Source: Pardosa pseudoannulata
Lineage: Eukaryota > Arthropoda > Arachnida > Araneae > Lycosidae
NCBI GenBank assembly: GCA_032207245.1
Contig: CM063504.1
Span: 78,741,369 to 78,805,368 of the forward strand
Length of the DNA stretch: 64,000 nucleotides
Direction: 5' to 3'
Shown here: positions 30,371 through 44,367 of the stretch, piece by piece
How the letters are laid out: every line of letters starts with the position of its first letter
How positions within the stretch are numbered: the stretch's first letter is position 1
The notes under the pieces: model-generated
Databases searched by the model: none
What the model was told of the DNA's origin: nothing
Seen by the model: only the letters and a program-made list of their open reading frames with translations
Program-made: the position numbers and the translations under genes

Positions 30371-31570
30371 CACTGTCCACCAATAATTATTTGGATACAT
30401 GTGATAGAAAAACAATTAATATTATTCAAAATCAATAGTTCATAGAGACTCTACGAGAGGCAATTACAGCGTGAAACTTCCGGGGCATATTTTCCATAAG
30501 TCTTTGTATTACAGTTAGTGGTATTGTCTTCCACTCGGCATGGAGTAGACATACAAGTTCCTTCCCCGATTTTTGACGGGTAGTGCACCCCTTAATTCGA
30601 AGACCCAACTCGATCCAGAGGTTCTAAATAGGGTTTAAATCTGGTCTCTGGGCAAGCGAGTCCATTCGATGAACTCCATTGGCACCATACCAAGCTTTGG
30701 CTAACCTCGAAACATGACATCTGGCATTGTCATCCTGAAAGTGACAGGGGTCCATTCCATAAACCTGCCACAACGTAGGAAGCACATTGCCATCCAAAAT
30801 AGTGCAGTAGTCATCGACGTTAAGCTTACCATGAATGGGGACCAGTGGTACCAGTCCATACCAGGAGAAAGACCTCCAGACCATAATTCCACCTCCACCG
30901 AACTTGACTGTTGGTACAATGCATTCTGGTAGGAGACGTTCTCCAGGTAGACGCCAGACTCAGAATGAATGGTAAAGAGTGAACCTTGATTTGTCGCTCC
31001 AAATAACCCGTTTCCAATGATCTACGGTCCAATTTCAATGTCTTTTGCAACACATTAACCGAGCAGCGAGGTTGGACTTTGTGTCAAAGGCTTATGGGCA
31101 GTAGCACGATCATGAAAACCAAGCAGATATGTTTCCTTACGGATGGTATTTATTGAAACAATACTCCCGGATGACTGTTGAAACTCCTCGCTGATGAGGG
31201 TCATCGGTTAGGTGCTGGTCTTCCGAATTTCTCTTCACAGCAATCGTTGATCTTTTTCTCCCACTTTCGTTGGTCTGCCTACTAGGGGTACATTCCAAGA
31301 ATCACCGCTCATCTTCCACTTCTTAATCACATAGACCACTGTCGATTTTGGGTACTTCAGATCGCTAGATATGTCTCTTAAGGATCGGCCACATTTATGA
31401 AACCCGATAATTATACCTTCCTCGAAATCAGAGAGCACCGAACTGCGTGGTACCGACTTATGCCGATGCTGTTTCCTACACGATGTATATCTGTGGGGGA
31501 CTTGACGTACATCATGACCGCATATATCTTCATTTGCATAGGTGTCCAAATTCTTATTTCAATTTCCGAA
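30371..31570 (-). mobile_element. Tc1-like transposon, inactive
   Basis: About 1.2 kb, the usual size of a Tc1 element, with one transposase on the minus strand. The left terminus starts CACTGTCCACCAATAATTA just after a TA (30369-30370). The inner part TTGGATAC pairs with TTGGACAC near the right end (reverse complement of 31542-31549), but the outer part of the right repeat is eroded. A TA at 31571-31572 is a plausible right target duplication. The right border is approximate. Confidence 0.9.
30450..31549 (-). pseudogene. Tc1-like transposase (DD34E), frameshifted, catalytic Glu replaced by stop
   Basis: The N-terminal helix-turn-helix (31235-31549) reads LSDFEEGIIIGFHKCGRSLRD and a KSTVVYVIKKW recognition helix, followed by a GRP hook (VGRPTKV). 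The DDE catalytic core follows in several frames. The first Asp is in RVIWSDKSRF (GTC on the plus strand, 30993-30995). The second is in FQDDNARCH (30729-30731), after [15 protein letters not shown]. The family motif DLNPIE occurs as DLNPI followed by TAG (30624-30626), exactly 34 residues after the second Asp. The catalytic Glu codon has thus become an amber stop. The C-terminal NLWIELGLRIK still follows in frame. Frame breaks lie between 31235 and 30950. Length and motif spacing match the ~340-residue family. Confidence 0.92.
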
Positions 31571-32841
31571 TATTCAAAAAGAAATTTTTGCATTGTCATA
31601 GACTAATACAAATGGTAATATTATATTTTATTTCATATCTCTTGGATTTCGAGTTTGTCTACAATACTATGAGATATAACTAATATTTTCCTATGCTTAA
31701 ATTGTGTTAATACATGTATTATTCAAAAACATTTGTACAATATATTAAACAATGGAGCTTAGAGCCTTAATCAGGAATTCCTCGAGGAATGTTACAAATT
31801 CCACACCCATTCTCTCTACTACACGATTTATTATTTATTATATTCATTAATTTATATTCATCGTCCATTTGCTGTATTCAAGGTTGATTTAACATTTCTA
31901 TAACTACTTTTATTTATGATAGTTGTTCTAAAACTTTATTTGTACCCAGACCGTAGATTGGGTGCAAAGCAGCTAGTCTTGCTAGAAAAAGAGAAAGTTT
32001 TTGTAACTAAATATTGTGCATAAAAACGGTGAAGAAACGGACTCTGTGAAAAAAAGAATTTAACATTTTAATTGAATACGTAATCTTTAAAGTAAATGCA
32101 CAAAATTAGACATATTAAATTTTCAGTTAATATCAATATTAATATATTTAAATACTGATATATTATATAAATATTATACTTTTCCTAGCTTATTGTTAAA
32201 AAAAAGGAGATAGTTCTTATAAAACGGAGCATCTATATAAAATATATTCTATTTAGAAGGTAACAATTATAAACTACTTTAATCTATCAGGACAATGTCA
32301 ATTATTGAAACAGTTGAGTTTCACCTCTTTAATTAATATATTCAATATTATTTACTTCAAAATAATTTACTACTGTTTCTTAATATTCATTCATGACATT
32401 AAGTAAACAACATTTTCTACTCTATTACAACAAAAGAGAAAGCTTTCATAACTGGGAAAACGTGTTCAAAAGCCACATTGTTAAGAAAGAGGTATAAACT
32501 AGAATTTAATGAAAATTTATTCTTTAAAGATAAAGCTAGAAATTTTAGCAATTAAACTTTTTTTAAAAATACACCTCACTGAACAACAGAGAAGTGTCTA
32601 CTCAACCCAAGTCGATGTTCCAGAGATAATGGGAGACGTTTAATTTATACTTGTTACGGATTCTTATGAGATAATTGGATTTGCTGCATTATGAGCGTTA
32701 TGCAGTTCCATACCACACTTATTCTTCAACCTCCGAGAAGGATGCTCTAATGAAGGAAACACTAAGCTTTAATGAAGGAAGCTAATTAATGCTTTCGGAA
32801 TCCAAATTATCTGCTTCTTAGTTTAATGGTGCTTTGTAACA
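31571..32841. other. AT-rich sequence, no gene seen
   Basis: Nothing recognised. The last 150 bases already resemble the start of the following satellite unit only weakly. Confidence 0.55.
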
Positions 32842-35490
32842 GGATATTAAAGCTTGCACTTTACAGTTTTAGACATGAGATTACCAATAAACATGAGGTT
32901 TAAAATTCATTCATTTAGGCATTTTGCATAGAAAATAATTTAATTATGGAATAGATCTCACAGAGAACGTCATGATATTTTTATTTTATTTTAATACTAG
33001 GGCATATTTTCAATGTCTTACATATTGTAAGATGGATATTAAAGCTTGCACTTTACAGTTTTAGACATAAGATTACCAATATACATGAGGTTTAAAATTC
33101 ATTCATTTAGGCATTTTGAATAGAAAATAATTTAATTATGGAATAGTTCTCACAGAGAACATCATGATATTCTTATTTTATTTTAATACTAGGGCATATT
33201 TTCCATGTCTTAAAGACTGTAAGAGGGATATTAAAGCTTGCACTTTACAGTTTTAGACATAAGATTACCAATAAACATGAGGTTTAAAATTCATTCATTT
33301 AGGCATTTTGAATAGAAAATAATTTAATTATGGAATAGTTTTCACAGAGAACATCATGATATTCTTATTTTATTTTAATACTAGGGCATATTTTCCATGT
33401 CTTAAAGACTGTAAGAGGGATATTAAAGCTTGCACTTTACAGTTTTAGACATAAGATTACCAATATACATGAGGTTTAAAATTCAATTCATTTAGGTATT
33501 TTGAATAGAAAATAATTTAATTATGGAATAATTCTCACAGAGAACATCATGATATTCTTATTTTATTTTAATACTAGGGCATATTTTCCATGTCTTAAAG
33601 ACTGTAAGAGGGTATTAAAGCTTGCACTTTACAGTTTTAGACATAAGATTACCAATAAACATGAGGTTTAAAATTCATTCATTTAGGCATTTTGAATAGA
33701 AAATAATTTAATTATGGAATAGTTCTCACAGAGAACATCATGATATTCTTATTTTATTTTAATACTAGGGCATATTTTCCATGTCTTAAAGACTGTAAGA
33801 GGAATATTAAAGCTTACACTTTACATTTTTAGACATAAGATTACCAACAAACATGAGGTCTAAAATTCATTCATTTAGGCATTTTGAATAGAAACTAATT
33901 TAATTATGGAATAGTTCTCACAGAGAACATCATGATATTCATATTATAATTTAATACTAGGGCATATTTTCCATATCTTAAAGACTTTAAGTGGGATATT
34001 AAAGCTTGCACTTTACAGTTTTGGACATTAGATTACCAATAAACATAAGGTTTAAAATTCATTCATTTAGGTATTTTGAATAGAAAATAATTTAATTGTG
34101 GAATAGTTCTCCCAGAGAACATCATGATATTCTTATTTTATTTTAATACTAGGGTATATTTTCCATGTTTTAAAGACTGTAAGAGGGATATTAAAGCTTA
34201 CACTTTACAGTTTTAGACATAAGATTAACAATAAACATGAGGTTTAAAATTCATTCATTTAGGCATTGTGAATAGAAAATAATTTAATTATGGAATAGTT
34301 CTCACAGAGAACATCATGATATTCTTATTTTATTTTAATACTAGGGTATTTTCCATGTCTTAAAGACTAAGAGGGATATTAAGCTTGCACTTTACAGTTT
34401 TAGACATAAGATTACCAATAAACATAAGGTTTAAAATTCATTCATTTAGGTATTTTGAATAGAAAATAATTTAATTATGGAATAATTCTCACAGAGAACA
34501 TCATGATATTCTTATTTATTTTAATACTAGGGCATATTTTCCATGTTTTAAAGACTGTAAGAGGGTCTTAATGCTTGCTCTCTACAGTTTTAGACATAAG
34601 ATTACCAATAAACATGAGGTTTAAAATTCATTCATTTAGGCATTTTGAATAGAAAATAATTTAATTAGAATAGTTCTCACAGAGAACATCATGATATTCT
34701 TATTTTTATTTTAATACTAGGGTATATTTTCCATGTTTTAAAGACTGTAAGAGGATATAAGCTTACACTTTACAGTTTTAGACATAAGATTACAATAAAC
34801 ATGAGGTTTAAAATTCATTCATTTAGGCATTTTGAATAGAAAATAATTTAATTATGGAATAGTTCTCACAGAGAATATCATGATATTCTTATTTTATTTT
34901 AATACTAGGGTATATTTTCCATGTCTTAAAGACTAAGAGGATATTAAAGCTTGCACTTTAAGTTTTAGACATAAGATTACCAATAAACATGAGGTTTAAA
35001 ATTCATTCATTTAGGCATTTTGAATAGAAAATAATTTAATTATGGAATAACTCACAGAGAACATCATGATATTCTTATTTTATTTAATACTAGGGCATAT
35101 TTTCCATGTCTTAAAGACTGTAAGAGATATTAAAGCTTAAACTTTACAGTTTTAGACAAAAGATAACAATCATGAGGTTTAAAATTCATTCATTTAGGCA
35201 TTGAATAGAAAATAATTTAATTAAGAATAGTTCTCACAGAGCACATCATGATATTCTTATTTTTCTTTTAATACTAGGGCATTTTCCATGTCTTAAAAGA
35301 CTGTAAGAATATTAAAGCTTAAACTTTACAGTTTTAGACATAAGATTACCAATAAACATGAGGTCTAAAATTCATTCATTTATTTGAATAGAAAATTATT
35401 TAATTATGGAATAGTTTAAGAGAACATCATGCTATTCTTATTTTATTTTAATACTAGGGCATATTTTCCATGTCTGAAAGTCTCTAAGAT
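32842..35490. repeat. ~191 bp tandem satellite, about 14 monomers
   Basis: GATATTAAAGCTTGCACTTT recurs near 32842, 33035, 33228, 33419, 33612, 33802, 33993, 34186, 34373, 34561, 34752, 34939, 35125 and 35307. Each monomer carries GTTTAAAATTCATTCATTTA and TCTCACAGAGAACATCATG. The spacing falls from 193 to about 182 bases from left to right because of many small deletions in the right-hand monomers. The left and central copies are nearly identical. Confidence 0.98.
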
Positions 35491-35779
35491 GGATAATATT
35501 TAAAAAAATTCAAGCTTAAATATATAATGATAATTTTTCTTTATTAGAATTTGTATTTCTTGTTCTGAAACTTAACAATATTTTTTGTGTATTAGATAAT
35601 CGATAACAATGTTATAACATATATAATCTTTAAATAAGTTAAAAACTATAAGAATTTTTTCAGAGATAAAATATGAGATATTCTTTAGAAAATTATCAGT
35701 CAGAACTTAATAATTTTTTATTAAAAGATAGACTTAAAATGTTTTTTATACTGTGTATTATCAGCATTATTATTACAGT

Positions 35780-37685
35780 ATTTCTTTTTTTAAATTAAAC
35801 GCAAACTTTGTATGATATAAAAAATAAATAATAATGTTTTAATATTTTTAAAAATATAATAAAATAATCATTTTAAAAAATGAATAAAATGTTTTATTTG
35901 CAAAAATATATTTCACATAAATCATTGTGGACTATATGGTATAACCTACATGTTTATTCTATTTTTTATCCATTTATTTCATTACTTTTTAAAAATTATT
36001 TAGGCATGAATGCTAGTATTTATCTCTTCAAGTATTAAGCAATATAGAAATATATTTTCCATTTAAATTTTGTATTTTGCATGATTATTTTTTTTTCTGG
36101 AAACTAAGAACAATATAGGATATTTAGAGAAAAATAGATTAAGGTTAAGAGTCATATTTGTTCGTGAAAAATCTGTAAGTCATTCTGAAAATATATAATA
36201 TTCATTACATGAATCATCATTCAAGATCTATATTGTAGGATATGTTGTGTATGTTTATTGCATCAAGAAATAATTAACAGTCGAAATAACAGAAAACTTG
36301 AGTTTTTACATTATGAATTATAAAAATAAATAATAATGTCTTAATATTTATAAAAATACATTTTTAAAAAAAAGTTATAAACACCCTTCTTTATCAAAAT
36401 TATAGTTTATCGGATGCTGATAACTATAGGTATACATAAATTTACAATATTTTTGTTTATTTCATTCATTTCTAAACGTGGTCATGAATGCTAGTATTTA
36501 GCTGTTCAAGCATTAAGCAATATAAAAATATATTTTCCATTTAAAATTTTTTATCTTACTGGATTATTCTTTTTTTATTGTAACTAAGAGGAATATATGA
36601 TATTTAGAGAAAAATATATTAAGGTTGAGAGTCACATTTCGTCGTAAAAATATTTGAAAGACTGTCTGAAACTATATAATTTTTATTACATCAAGCATCA
36701 TTGAAGAAATGTGTTATAGGGTATACTATGTATTGCCTCAAGCACTAATTAACAGTCGAAATAACAGAAAACTTGAGGTTTTAAATTATGAATTATAAAA
36801 ATAAATAATAATGTCTTTATATTTATAAAAATACATTTTTTAAAAAAGTTATAAACACCCTTCTTTATCAAAATTATAGTTTATCGGATGCTGATAACTA
36901 TAGGTATACATAAATTTATAATATTTTTGTTTATTTCATTCATTTCTAAACGTGGACATGAATGCTAGTATTTACCTGTTCAATCATTAAACAATATAAA
37001 AATATATTTTGCATTTCAAATTTTGTATCTTGCTGGGTTATTCTTTTTTTATGGAAACTAAGAGGATCATATGATATTTAGAGAAAAATATATTAAGGTT
37101 GAGAGTCACATTTCGTCGTAAAAATATTTGAAAGACTGTCTGAAAATATATAATTTTTTTACATCAATCATCATTCAAGAAATATGTTATAGGGTATACT
37201 TTGTATATGTATTGCCTCAAGCAATAATTAACAGTCGAAATAACAGAAAACTTGAGTTTTTAAATTATGAATTATAAAAATAAATAATAATGTCTTTATA
37301 TTTATAAAAATACATTTTAAAAAAAGTTATCAGCACCCTTTCTTTATCAAAAATATAGTTTATCGGATGCTGATAACTATAAGTATACATAAATTTATAA
37401 TATTTTTGTTTATTTCATTCATTTCTAAACGTGGGCATGAATGCTAGTAATTATCTGTTCAAGAATGATTTGCATATTTATTGCATCAAGCTATAATTAA
37501 GTCAAAATAAAAAGAAACTTGAGTTTTGAAATTATGAATTTTAAAATAAATAATAATGCCTTTTTATTTATAAAAATACATTTAAAAAAAGTTATCAAGC
37601 CCCTTTGTTTATCAAAATTAATATTGCATTTCTTTATTTTATCTCGAGAGTAATTTATATATAGTAATATATATTCTGTTGGTAT
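35780..37685. repeat. ~477 bp tandem satellite, about 4 monomers
   Basis: CATGAATGCTAGTATTTA recurs at about 36005, 36483, 36957 and 37436. Shared blocks include AACAGTCGAAATAACAGAAA and TTATCGGATGCTGATAACTA. The first monomer is the most diverged and the last is truncated by an internal deletion after about 37460. Confidence 0.95.
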
Positions 37686-40600
37686 ACATGTTTTTTTCTT
37701 CAAACTGTTTTGCTTAAAAGCTATCGAGTTACAAGATGTTATAAGTCTGAGATTTCAAGTATGGAAATAATATTTATTTATTTTCTTTACTGTAGATAAA
37801 TTCCAAAATTTTATACAAGTAATAAGCTTAAAATCTTGAATTATAACTTTAAAAATGGTATTTGGCTTTTTTTTTAAATTTTCGCTGATTAAACAACGGT
37901 TAAAAACATAATTTAATTTACTACTTACATATTAAAAACTCATATTTTATACAAATAAAAATACATACACACATATAATTATCTTTAAATGTAAAATAAA
38001 TTGAAAGTACTTTTAATGCTATTGACGAATACAGAAAAGAATTTTTTATCTGTAATTTATAAAATATAAAACTAATGAGAGCAAACAAGACAAATAAAAT
38101 AAACAAGACAATATATTAAAGGAATATATGAGACTTAAAACATAAAACAAATAAGGCAGTGTTATCTTATGTATTCCGTATTTACTTTTTACACAGTTTT
38201 ACTACTTGTAACATAAATTCACGAGAAAAAAAAATAATTGTGAACAGTGTAAAAAAGTATTTTTGTTATTAATTTATTAAGAAAGACGAATATAAATAAC
38301 AAAAATTATATTACTTCATATTTATATTGTGTTTTTATGCTACATTCCATCCTTTAAGCTTACTGTATTATTTATTTATTTATTTATTGTGTTTACTGTG
38401 CCATGTTCTAAAAAAATAAATTGTTTTAAAAATACCCTTTAAATACTTTTTAATAATATTTTAAATTATTACTCTAATTTTTGTTATCTACATATGAAAA
38501 AATTAGAATAATATGTAAAGTATGTCAAAATTTATATTGAAAAAGTTTGAATAAATTTTTAGGAGAAGCGTTAGTTTCGTGTCGTTTTAAAACGCATCAC
38601 ATAATATATCACCTTCATTTATCAAAATTATATTTAATTTTTTGAGCACAGATAATTTAGTTAAATTTTTCATTATCTTTTTAAAATGAATCTTAATAGT
38701 TTTTATAACTTGAGTAGAATTAACTGTTATTGATACAAACAGCTCAATTTGTCTCAATAATAATATCGTATAGTAACGTATGTAGTAATAATGTGTTCAT
38801 ATTTGAAATTAATCCAAAGGTGATTGAGTGGACAATAGATCTTCTAAATGAAGTTTAACGATACTTTAAGAGGCTGTCACTATGGATTACTTTGCAATTT
38901 TCCAAAGTTAAATATTGCTCTTTAAAATAAGCATATTGTTATTAAAAATAAAATGTTCAGCATATAAAAAATGCTTCCTCATGTTACACATAAATAACAT
39001 ATTCATTCCTTTTAAAAGCATTTTATAGGACTTTACTCAAATATTAATGAATAACAATTATTTTATATTGAAAATTATTGTGCATTAAAATTTATGCCAT
39101 AAATTTATCAATTCAAAACAACTTAACTGTCATAATTATTACACACATGCAACTTCTTGTTCTTATTTCGGCTTCTTTTGAAATTTTTATAAGTACAGAC
39201 AGAAAATTAAAAAAAAACATAAGATGAATAGATTACAAGGTTAAATCTTTCCTTAATTATAATATGTATAAAATTCAACAGAGAAAACATATAGTATTCA
39301 ATCTGAAGATAAAAAATAAATATTTTCGTTTTTTAATTTAAAACTTTGCTAAAATAAGAAAAATTGTAAAAAAAAAATATTTCTTTAATAATTTATTTAC
39401 ATTGAAATAAAGCTATTTGTCCAACTACAGTAAAACTTTATTTTATATCACAGTTAATGATATGAAACCTTATTTATAAGCATTTTATGTGCCTGCAATT
39501 GCTTTTTTAGCAGGAAAATTCAAACACTTTTTAGAGCTTTTTTAAAAAATGAGCATTTCTAATCCGAGAACTTTAGTGCTTTTTCAGTAACGACAACTCT
39601 ACTTGTGTAAAAGTACTTTCAAAGAAATATAGGATGTGAAAATAAGAATCTTGAACTCTTAATCCTTAATAAAAAATTTAGATAAAGTGCAGTCATTATT
39701 AAAATTATATAATTGAAAATTACTTACTTTTTCTCACTAATCCAAGAAAGAAAACTACTGTGAGTACAATTTTTGATTTTCTGCAAAATTTAATCGTAAA
39801 AACGGCCATATTAATAAGCAACAGTAGTCTACAGTTCTTAAAAAAACTCACTACAAATAAAAATATAAAACTGTGACATAAGGAAAACGCATTCTGGCTT
39901 CCCTATATTTCCCTCGGTTACCACGTGCTTGGGGAATTCATACAAACACGTGGTATAAACGCATTGGTTTCTATATATATACCTTAATCCTATTCTGTCA
40001 TTAAATAATTTAAATTCAAATCACTAACAAAATCCACACTTTTTAGAGAAAATAGGATTTAAGCTGGAACACAAATCTTCAGCGATACCGCGTAATTTTA
40101 ACAGCATCAGTTATCTACGGCTTCAAGCCCTGCTCTGTTTATATAGGCATGAGAAAGGAGAGAATCTTCCATCTTTACTTTTGACGCAGAGCTGCGCAGT
40201 ATGGGTTTTTCCGAACCTCACTCTCTCGGATGCTTTTGTTCATCACGTTTTAGAAAAATAAATTTATAAGAAATGAGCCCGGAGAGTAAAAGTGTTTGAT
40301 CGATTTAGCAAGTTTTATGTTTGAGGAATTCGTAATCAAGTTAGTTTTATTGCAACTTGGTTTCTGGCCAACTTATCGACAATCAAGAGGTCATTTAAAT
40401 GCATCGAGTTCTATTCCCGACGGTAATTCCAAATTTTATTTCACAAAACATATGAAGTTTTTTTTTCCTTCATCCGAGATCCTTTTGCATTGCAGATTTT
40501 TCTTAACTACTTAGGAAGGAAAGATAAGGGATGCCATCAAAATAAAACTCAGTTCCAAATCTAATTAAATAAAGTGAAAGTTCGAATTATAAATGATAGA

Positions 40601-40760
40601 AATTTTATTTCTAACGTTTTTATACTAATTGAATTTTTAGTTTTATGAAAATATAATTTACCATTTTTTCCTTTCCTCGAAAAAAAAAACTGAAAAAAGG
40701 AGGAATATCAATGTGGTAAAATTTGAGAAAAAAATATAGCGAATGACACTAAAGAAATAA
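37686..40760. other. 3 kb AT-rich sequence, no gene identified
   Basis: A stretch at about 39880-40260 is less AT-rich than its surroundings. It contains a palindromic pair of E boxes and TATA-like sequences, followed by an unrecognised 72-codon frame (40296-40514, plus). No exon could be assigned. Confidence 0.5.
39919..39955. promoter_or_regulatory. inverted pair of CACGTG E boxes (possible regulatory site)
   Basis: TACCACGTG at 39919-39927 and CACGTGGTA at 39947-39955 are exact reverse complements separated by 19 bases. Each contains a perfect E box, the target of bHLH-type factors in animals. A TATATATA lies about 20 bases downstream and TTTATATAGG near 40138. Regulatory function is only a possibility; no transcript is evident. 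Confidence 0.3.
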
Positions 40761-40763
40761 TGA

Positions 40764-41185
40764 TTTTACAAATATGCATTAATTGAATAAAAGTTCTAAG
40801 ATTCAGTTTGTACAAAATTTAAAAACAGTCACTAAAACCTGAGAATGTAAAGTTATCGGAATTATTATAAATGTACAAATATCTGTACTAAAGATAATAA
40901 TCATAGTTTGAATTAAATATTTTTCAATTACGAAAAAAATCATAACAGTTAAAATTATTTGTCAATGTATATTAATATTTTAGATTCATTTTAATTTAAA
41001 ATTTTTATACATAGTATTGATAACAATTTTACAAAGATGCATAAATTGACTAGAAATTCTAGGATTCAGTTTGTACAAAATATAAAACAGTCACTGAAAT
41101 AGTTTAAATTATTTGTCAATGTATATTAATATTTTGGATTCATTTTAATTGAAAATTTGTATACATAGTATTAAACAAGTGTTCT
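40764..41185 (+). repeat. two-copy tandem duplication, ~264 bp
   Basis: GATTCAGTTTGTACAAAAT at about 40800 recurs at about 41062, and AATTATTTGTCAATGTATAT at about 40952 recurs at about 41108. The second copy therefore lacks roughly 100 internal bases. Confidence 0.88.
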
Positions 41186-41640
41186 AAATATAAATTATGT
41201 AAATTTGTAATGTATAATGTGTAATTTTTATTGTGAAGGTAAATATAATACAATATAATACATTGTTGAGTTAATTAACTCTTATATTTGCTAGATTCTC
41301 AGCATTTAGACACACAGTAATTATACTTTTAAAAATCGTCAAATTAATAAATAACATACATTATTATATAACATGTTTAATTGTTCAATTTTTATTGTTT
41401 TGACTCTCAATGAATATTAATAAAAGATAATAAATACTAACATTATTTTTTTTATAAAACTTTATATACGTAAATTGCATGTATGATATTTATTATGACA
41501 TAATATGTTATCTGTGAAATTATATATACATCTTACAAAAATGGATTTTTATGTTTTGAATGTAAATATTTTAGAAAGATTCAGTTTAAATTTATTAACA
41601 CATTAATTTTTTTTAAAAACATTATTACTTAAATATATTA
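41186..41640. other. AT-rich sequence, no gene seen
   Basis: Nothing recognised. Confidence 0.5.
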
Positions 41641-44290
41641 TTTAAATAAAATATTAAACTACATAAAAAGTACCTTAGTTTTAAAAATCTAAGTTATGAT
41701 TACATAAATTATAAATATTTATCACTTATTTTTAAGATCATTTTATAATCGGTATGTATTAAATATTTTCAGTTAAAAAGTAATCCAAAAGATAAAAAAG
41801 TCTTTAAATTCAAATTTATATGATTTTTCAAACAGAATTAAATTTAACTCGTGCTTATTAGGTTTTTAGATCTTCTAGAATACGTTTATACATTTAGTAT
41901 AGTTACGATATTTTTTCCCCATTTTTCAGCATTTTCTTAGATAATTTGTTTAATTTTTAATAATAACTAAATTTCTAAAAAGACAAATTACATTTCATCA
42001 CTTAAAAAATAATACCTATCTATAAATTTGAAAATTTGTTTTAATAAGAAGTACTTACAATAGAGTAATGGCAAAAATATATATCACTACTTTATTTAAT
42101 CTTATCATTAATTTTTAATCTTTAATCTTTTAATTTGTTTAACTATATCCTTTTCATTTTTTTAAAATATAACCGATAATTAATTAAATAGACCATATAA
42201 AAAGTACCTTTGTCTTAAAAATATATGTTAAATTTTCATAAATTAAAAATAGATAGCACTTATTTCTAAGAACATTTGATTATCGGTATGCATTAATTTT
42301 TTCAGTTAAAAATTATTCTAAAATACAAAAACAGTCTTTAAATTCAAAATTACATGGTTTTTCAAACAGAATTAAATTTAATTCAGGTTTATTAGATTAT
42401 TATGTTTTACAATAGAAGTTCATACATTTAGTATAGTTACGATAAGTTTTATCCCTTTTTCAGTATTTTATTAATAATTCATTTAGGGTAATTCGTCTTA
42501 GATAATTCGTTTAATTTTTAGCAATAATTAAACTGAGAAAAAGACCAGTTACATTCCATCAATTAAAATATTATATTTATCTATTTATTTCAAAATTTGT
42601 CTCAGTACTTCCAATAGTGTAACGGCAAAATTATATGACAGTACTTTATTTAATCTTATCATTAATCTTTAATCTTTAGTCTGTCCCTTTATTTAACTTT
42701 ATCATTTTAATTTTAAAAAAATATAACCGCTAATTATTTAAATAAAACATCAAACAACATAAAAAGTACCTCAGTCTTAAAAATATATGTTAAACATTTA
42801 TAAATTAAAAATATATAGGACTTTATAGAACATTTGTTAATCAGTATTACTATTTATAGAACATTTGTTAATTAGTATGTGTTAATTTTTTAGTTAAAAA
42901 TTAATCCAAAAGATAAAAATTGTCTTTAAATTCAAAATTATATAGTTTTTCAAACAGAATTAAATTTAATTCAAATTTATTATATTTTTAGGTTTTACAA
43001 TAGAAGTTTATACATTCAATATAGTTAAGATAAGTTTTCTCCATTTTTCAGTATTTTCATAGATAATTTGATTAATTTTCAGCAATAATTAAATTGGGAA
43101 AAAGACCAATTACATTCCATCACTTAAAAAAAAAAAATATTTCTCTATCTATTTCAAAATTTGTCTTAATAAGGAGTATTTACAATAGAGTAATGGCAAA
43201 AATATATGACAGTACTTTATTTAATCTTATTATTAATCTTTAATCTTTTCTTTATTTTACTTCATCATTTTAATTGTTTTTAAATATAACCGCTAATTAT
43301 TTAAATAAAACATTTAACCACATAAAAAGTACCCCAGTCTTAAAAATGTATGTTAAATTTCTATAAATTAAAAATATATAACATTTATTTATAAGAGCAT
43401 TTTATTATCGGTATGCATTAAATTTTTTCAGTTAAAATTAATACAAAAGATAAAAAAAGTCTTTAAATTCAACTTTATATGATTTTTCAAACAGAATTAA
43501 ACTTAACTCAGATTTATTAGATTTTTAGGTTTTACGATATAAGTTTATACATTTAATATAGTTAAGATAAGTTTTCTCCATTCTTCAGTATTTTCTTAGA
43601 TAATTCGTTTAATTTTCAACAATAATTAAATTGAGAAAAATACCAATTACATCCTATCACTTAAAAAAAATATTTATCTCTCTATTTCAAAATTTGTCAT
43701 AATAAGGAGTACTTTCAATAGAGTAACCGCAAAAATATATGACAGTACTTTATTTAATCTTATCATTAATCTTTAATCTTTTTCTTTATTTAACTTTATC
43801 ACTTTAATTAAAAAAATATATAACCTCTAATTATTTAAATAAAATATTAAACCACATAAAAAGTATCTCAGTCTTAAAAATATATGTTAAATTTCTATAA
43901 ATTAAAAATACATAGCACTTATTTCTAAGAACATTTGATTATACGTATGTATCAATTTTTTTCAGTTAAAAATTAACCCAAAAGATAAAAACAGTCTTTA
44001 AATTCAAAGTTACATGATTTTTCAAGCAGAATTAAATTTAACTCATGCTTATTAGATTTTTAGGTTTTACAATAAAAGTTTATGCATTTAGTATAGTTAC
44101 GATAAGTTTTCCACCTTTTTCAGTATTTTCTTAGATAATTTGATTAATTTTCAGCAATAATTAAATTGAGAAAAAGACCAATTACATTCCATCACTTAAA
44201 AAATAATATTTATCTATCTATTTCAAAATTTGTCTTAATAAGGAGTACTTACAATAGAGTAACGGCAAAATTATATGACAGTACTTTATG
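41640..44290. repeat. ~545 bp tandem satellite, about 5 monomers
   Basis: CATAAAAAGTACC (or TATC) recurs near 41662, 42196, 42756, 43321 and 43855. Shared blocks are TTTTTCAAACAGAATTAAA, AGTATAGTTACGATAAGTTT and AGACCAATTACATTCCATCA. Periods range from 534 to 565 because of indels. The array breaks off abruptly within a monomer at about 44290. Confidence 0.96.
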
Positions 44291-44296
44291 CTGATC

Positions 44297-44367
44297 ATTA
44301 ATCATACTTTCGGCTGTAGAAGTTGACCGTAACGCTCCAGATCAACCAGCGCACTATTAATCATACT
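44297..44367. repeat. 12 bp direct repeats flanking a 47 bp GC-richer insert
   Basis: ATTAATCATACT at 44297-44308 and again at 44356-44367 enclose 47 bases (TTCGGCTGTAGAAGTTGACC and so on) unlike the neighbouring satellite. It resembles a target-site duplication around a very short insertion. Confidence 0.7.

Noticed and set aside
30714..31606. Plus-strand open frames of 69-78 codons over the Tc1 element
   Set aside because: They are antisense shadows of the minus-strand transposase.
32842..35490. CRISPR-like array of regularly spaced repeats
   Set aside because: Repeats are ~191 bp with no unique spacers, in eukaryotic AT-rich DNA; it is a tandem satellite.
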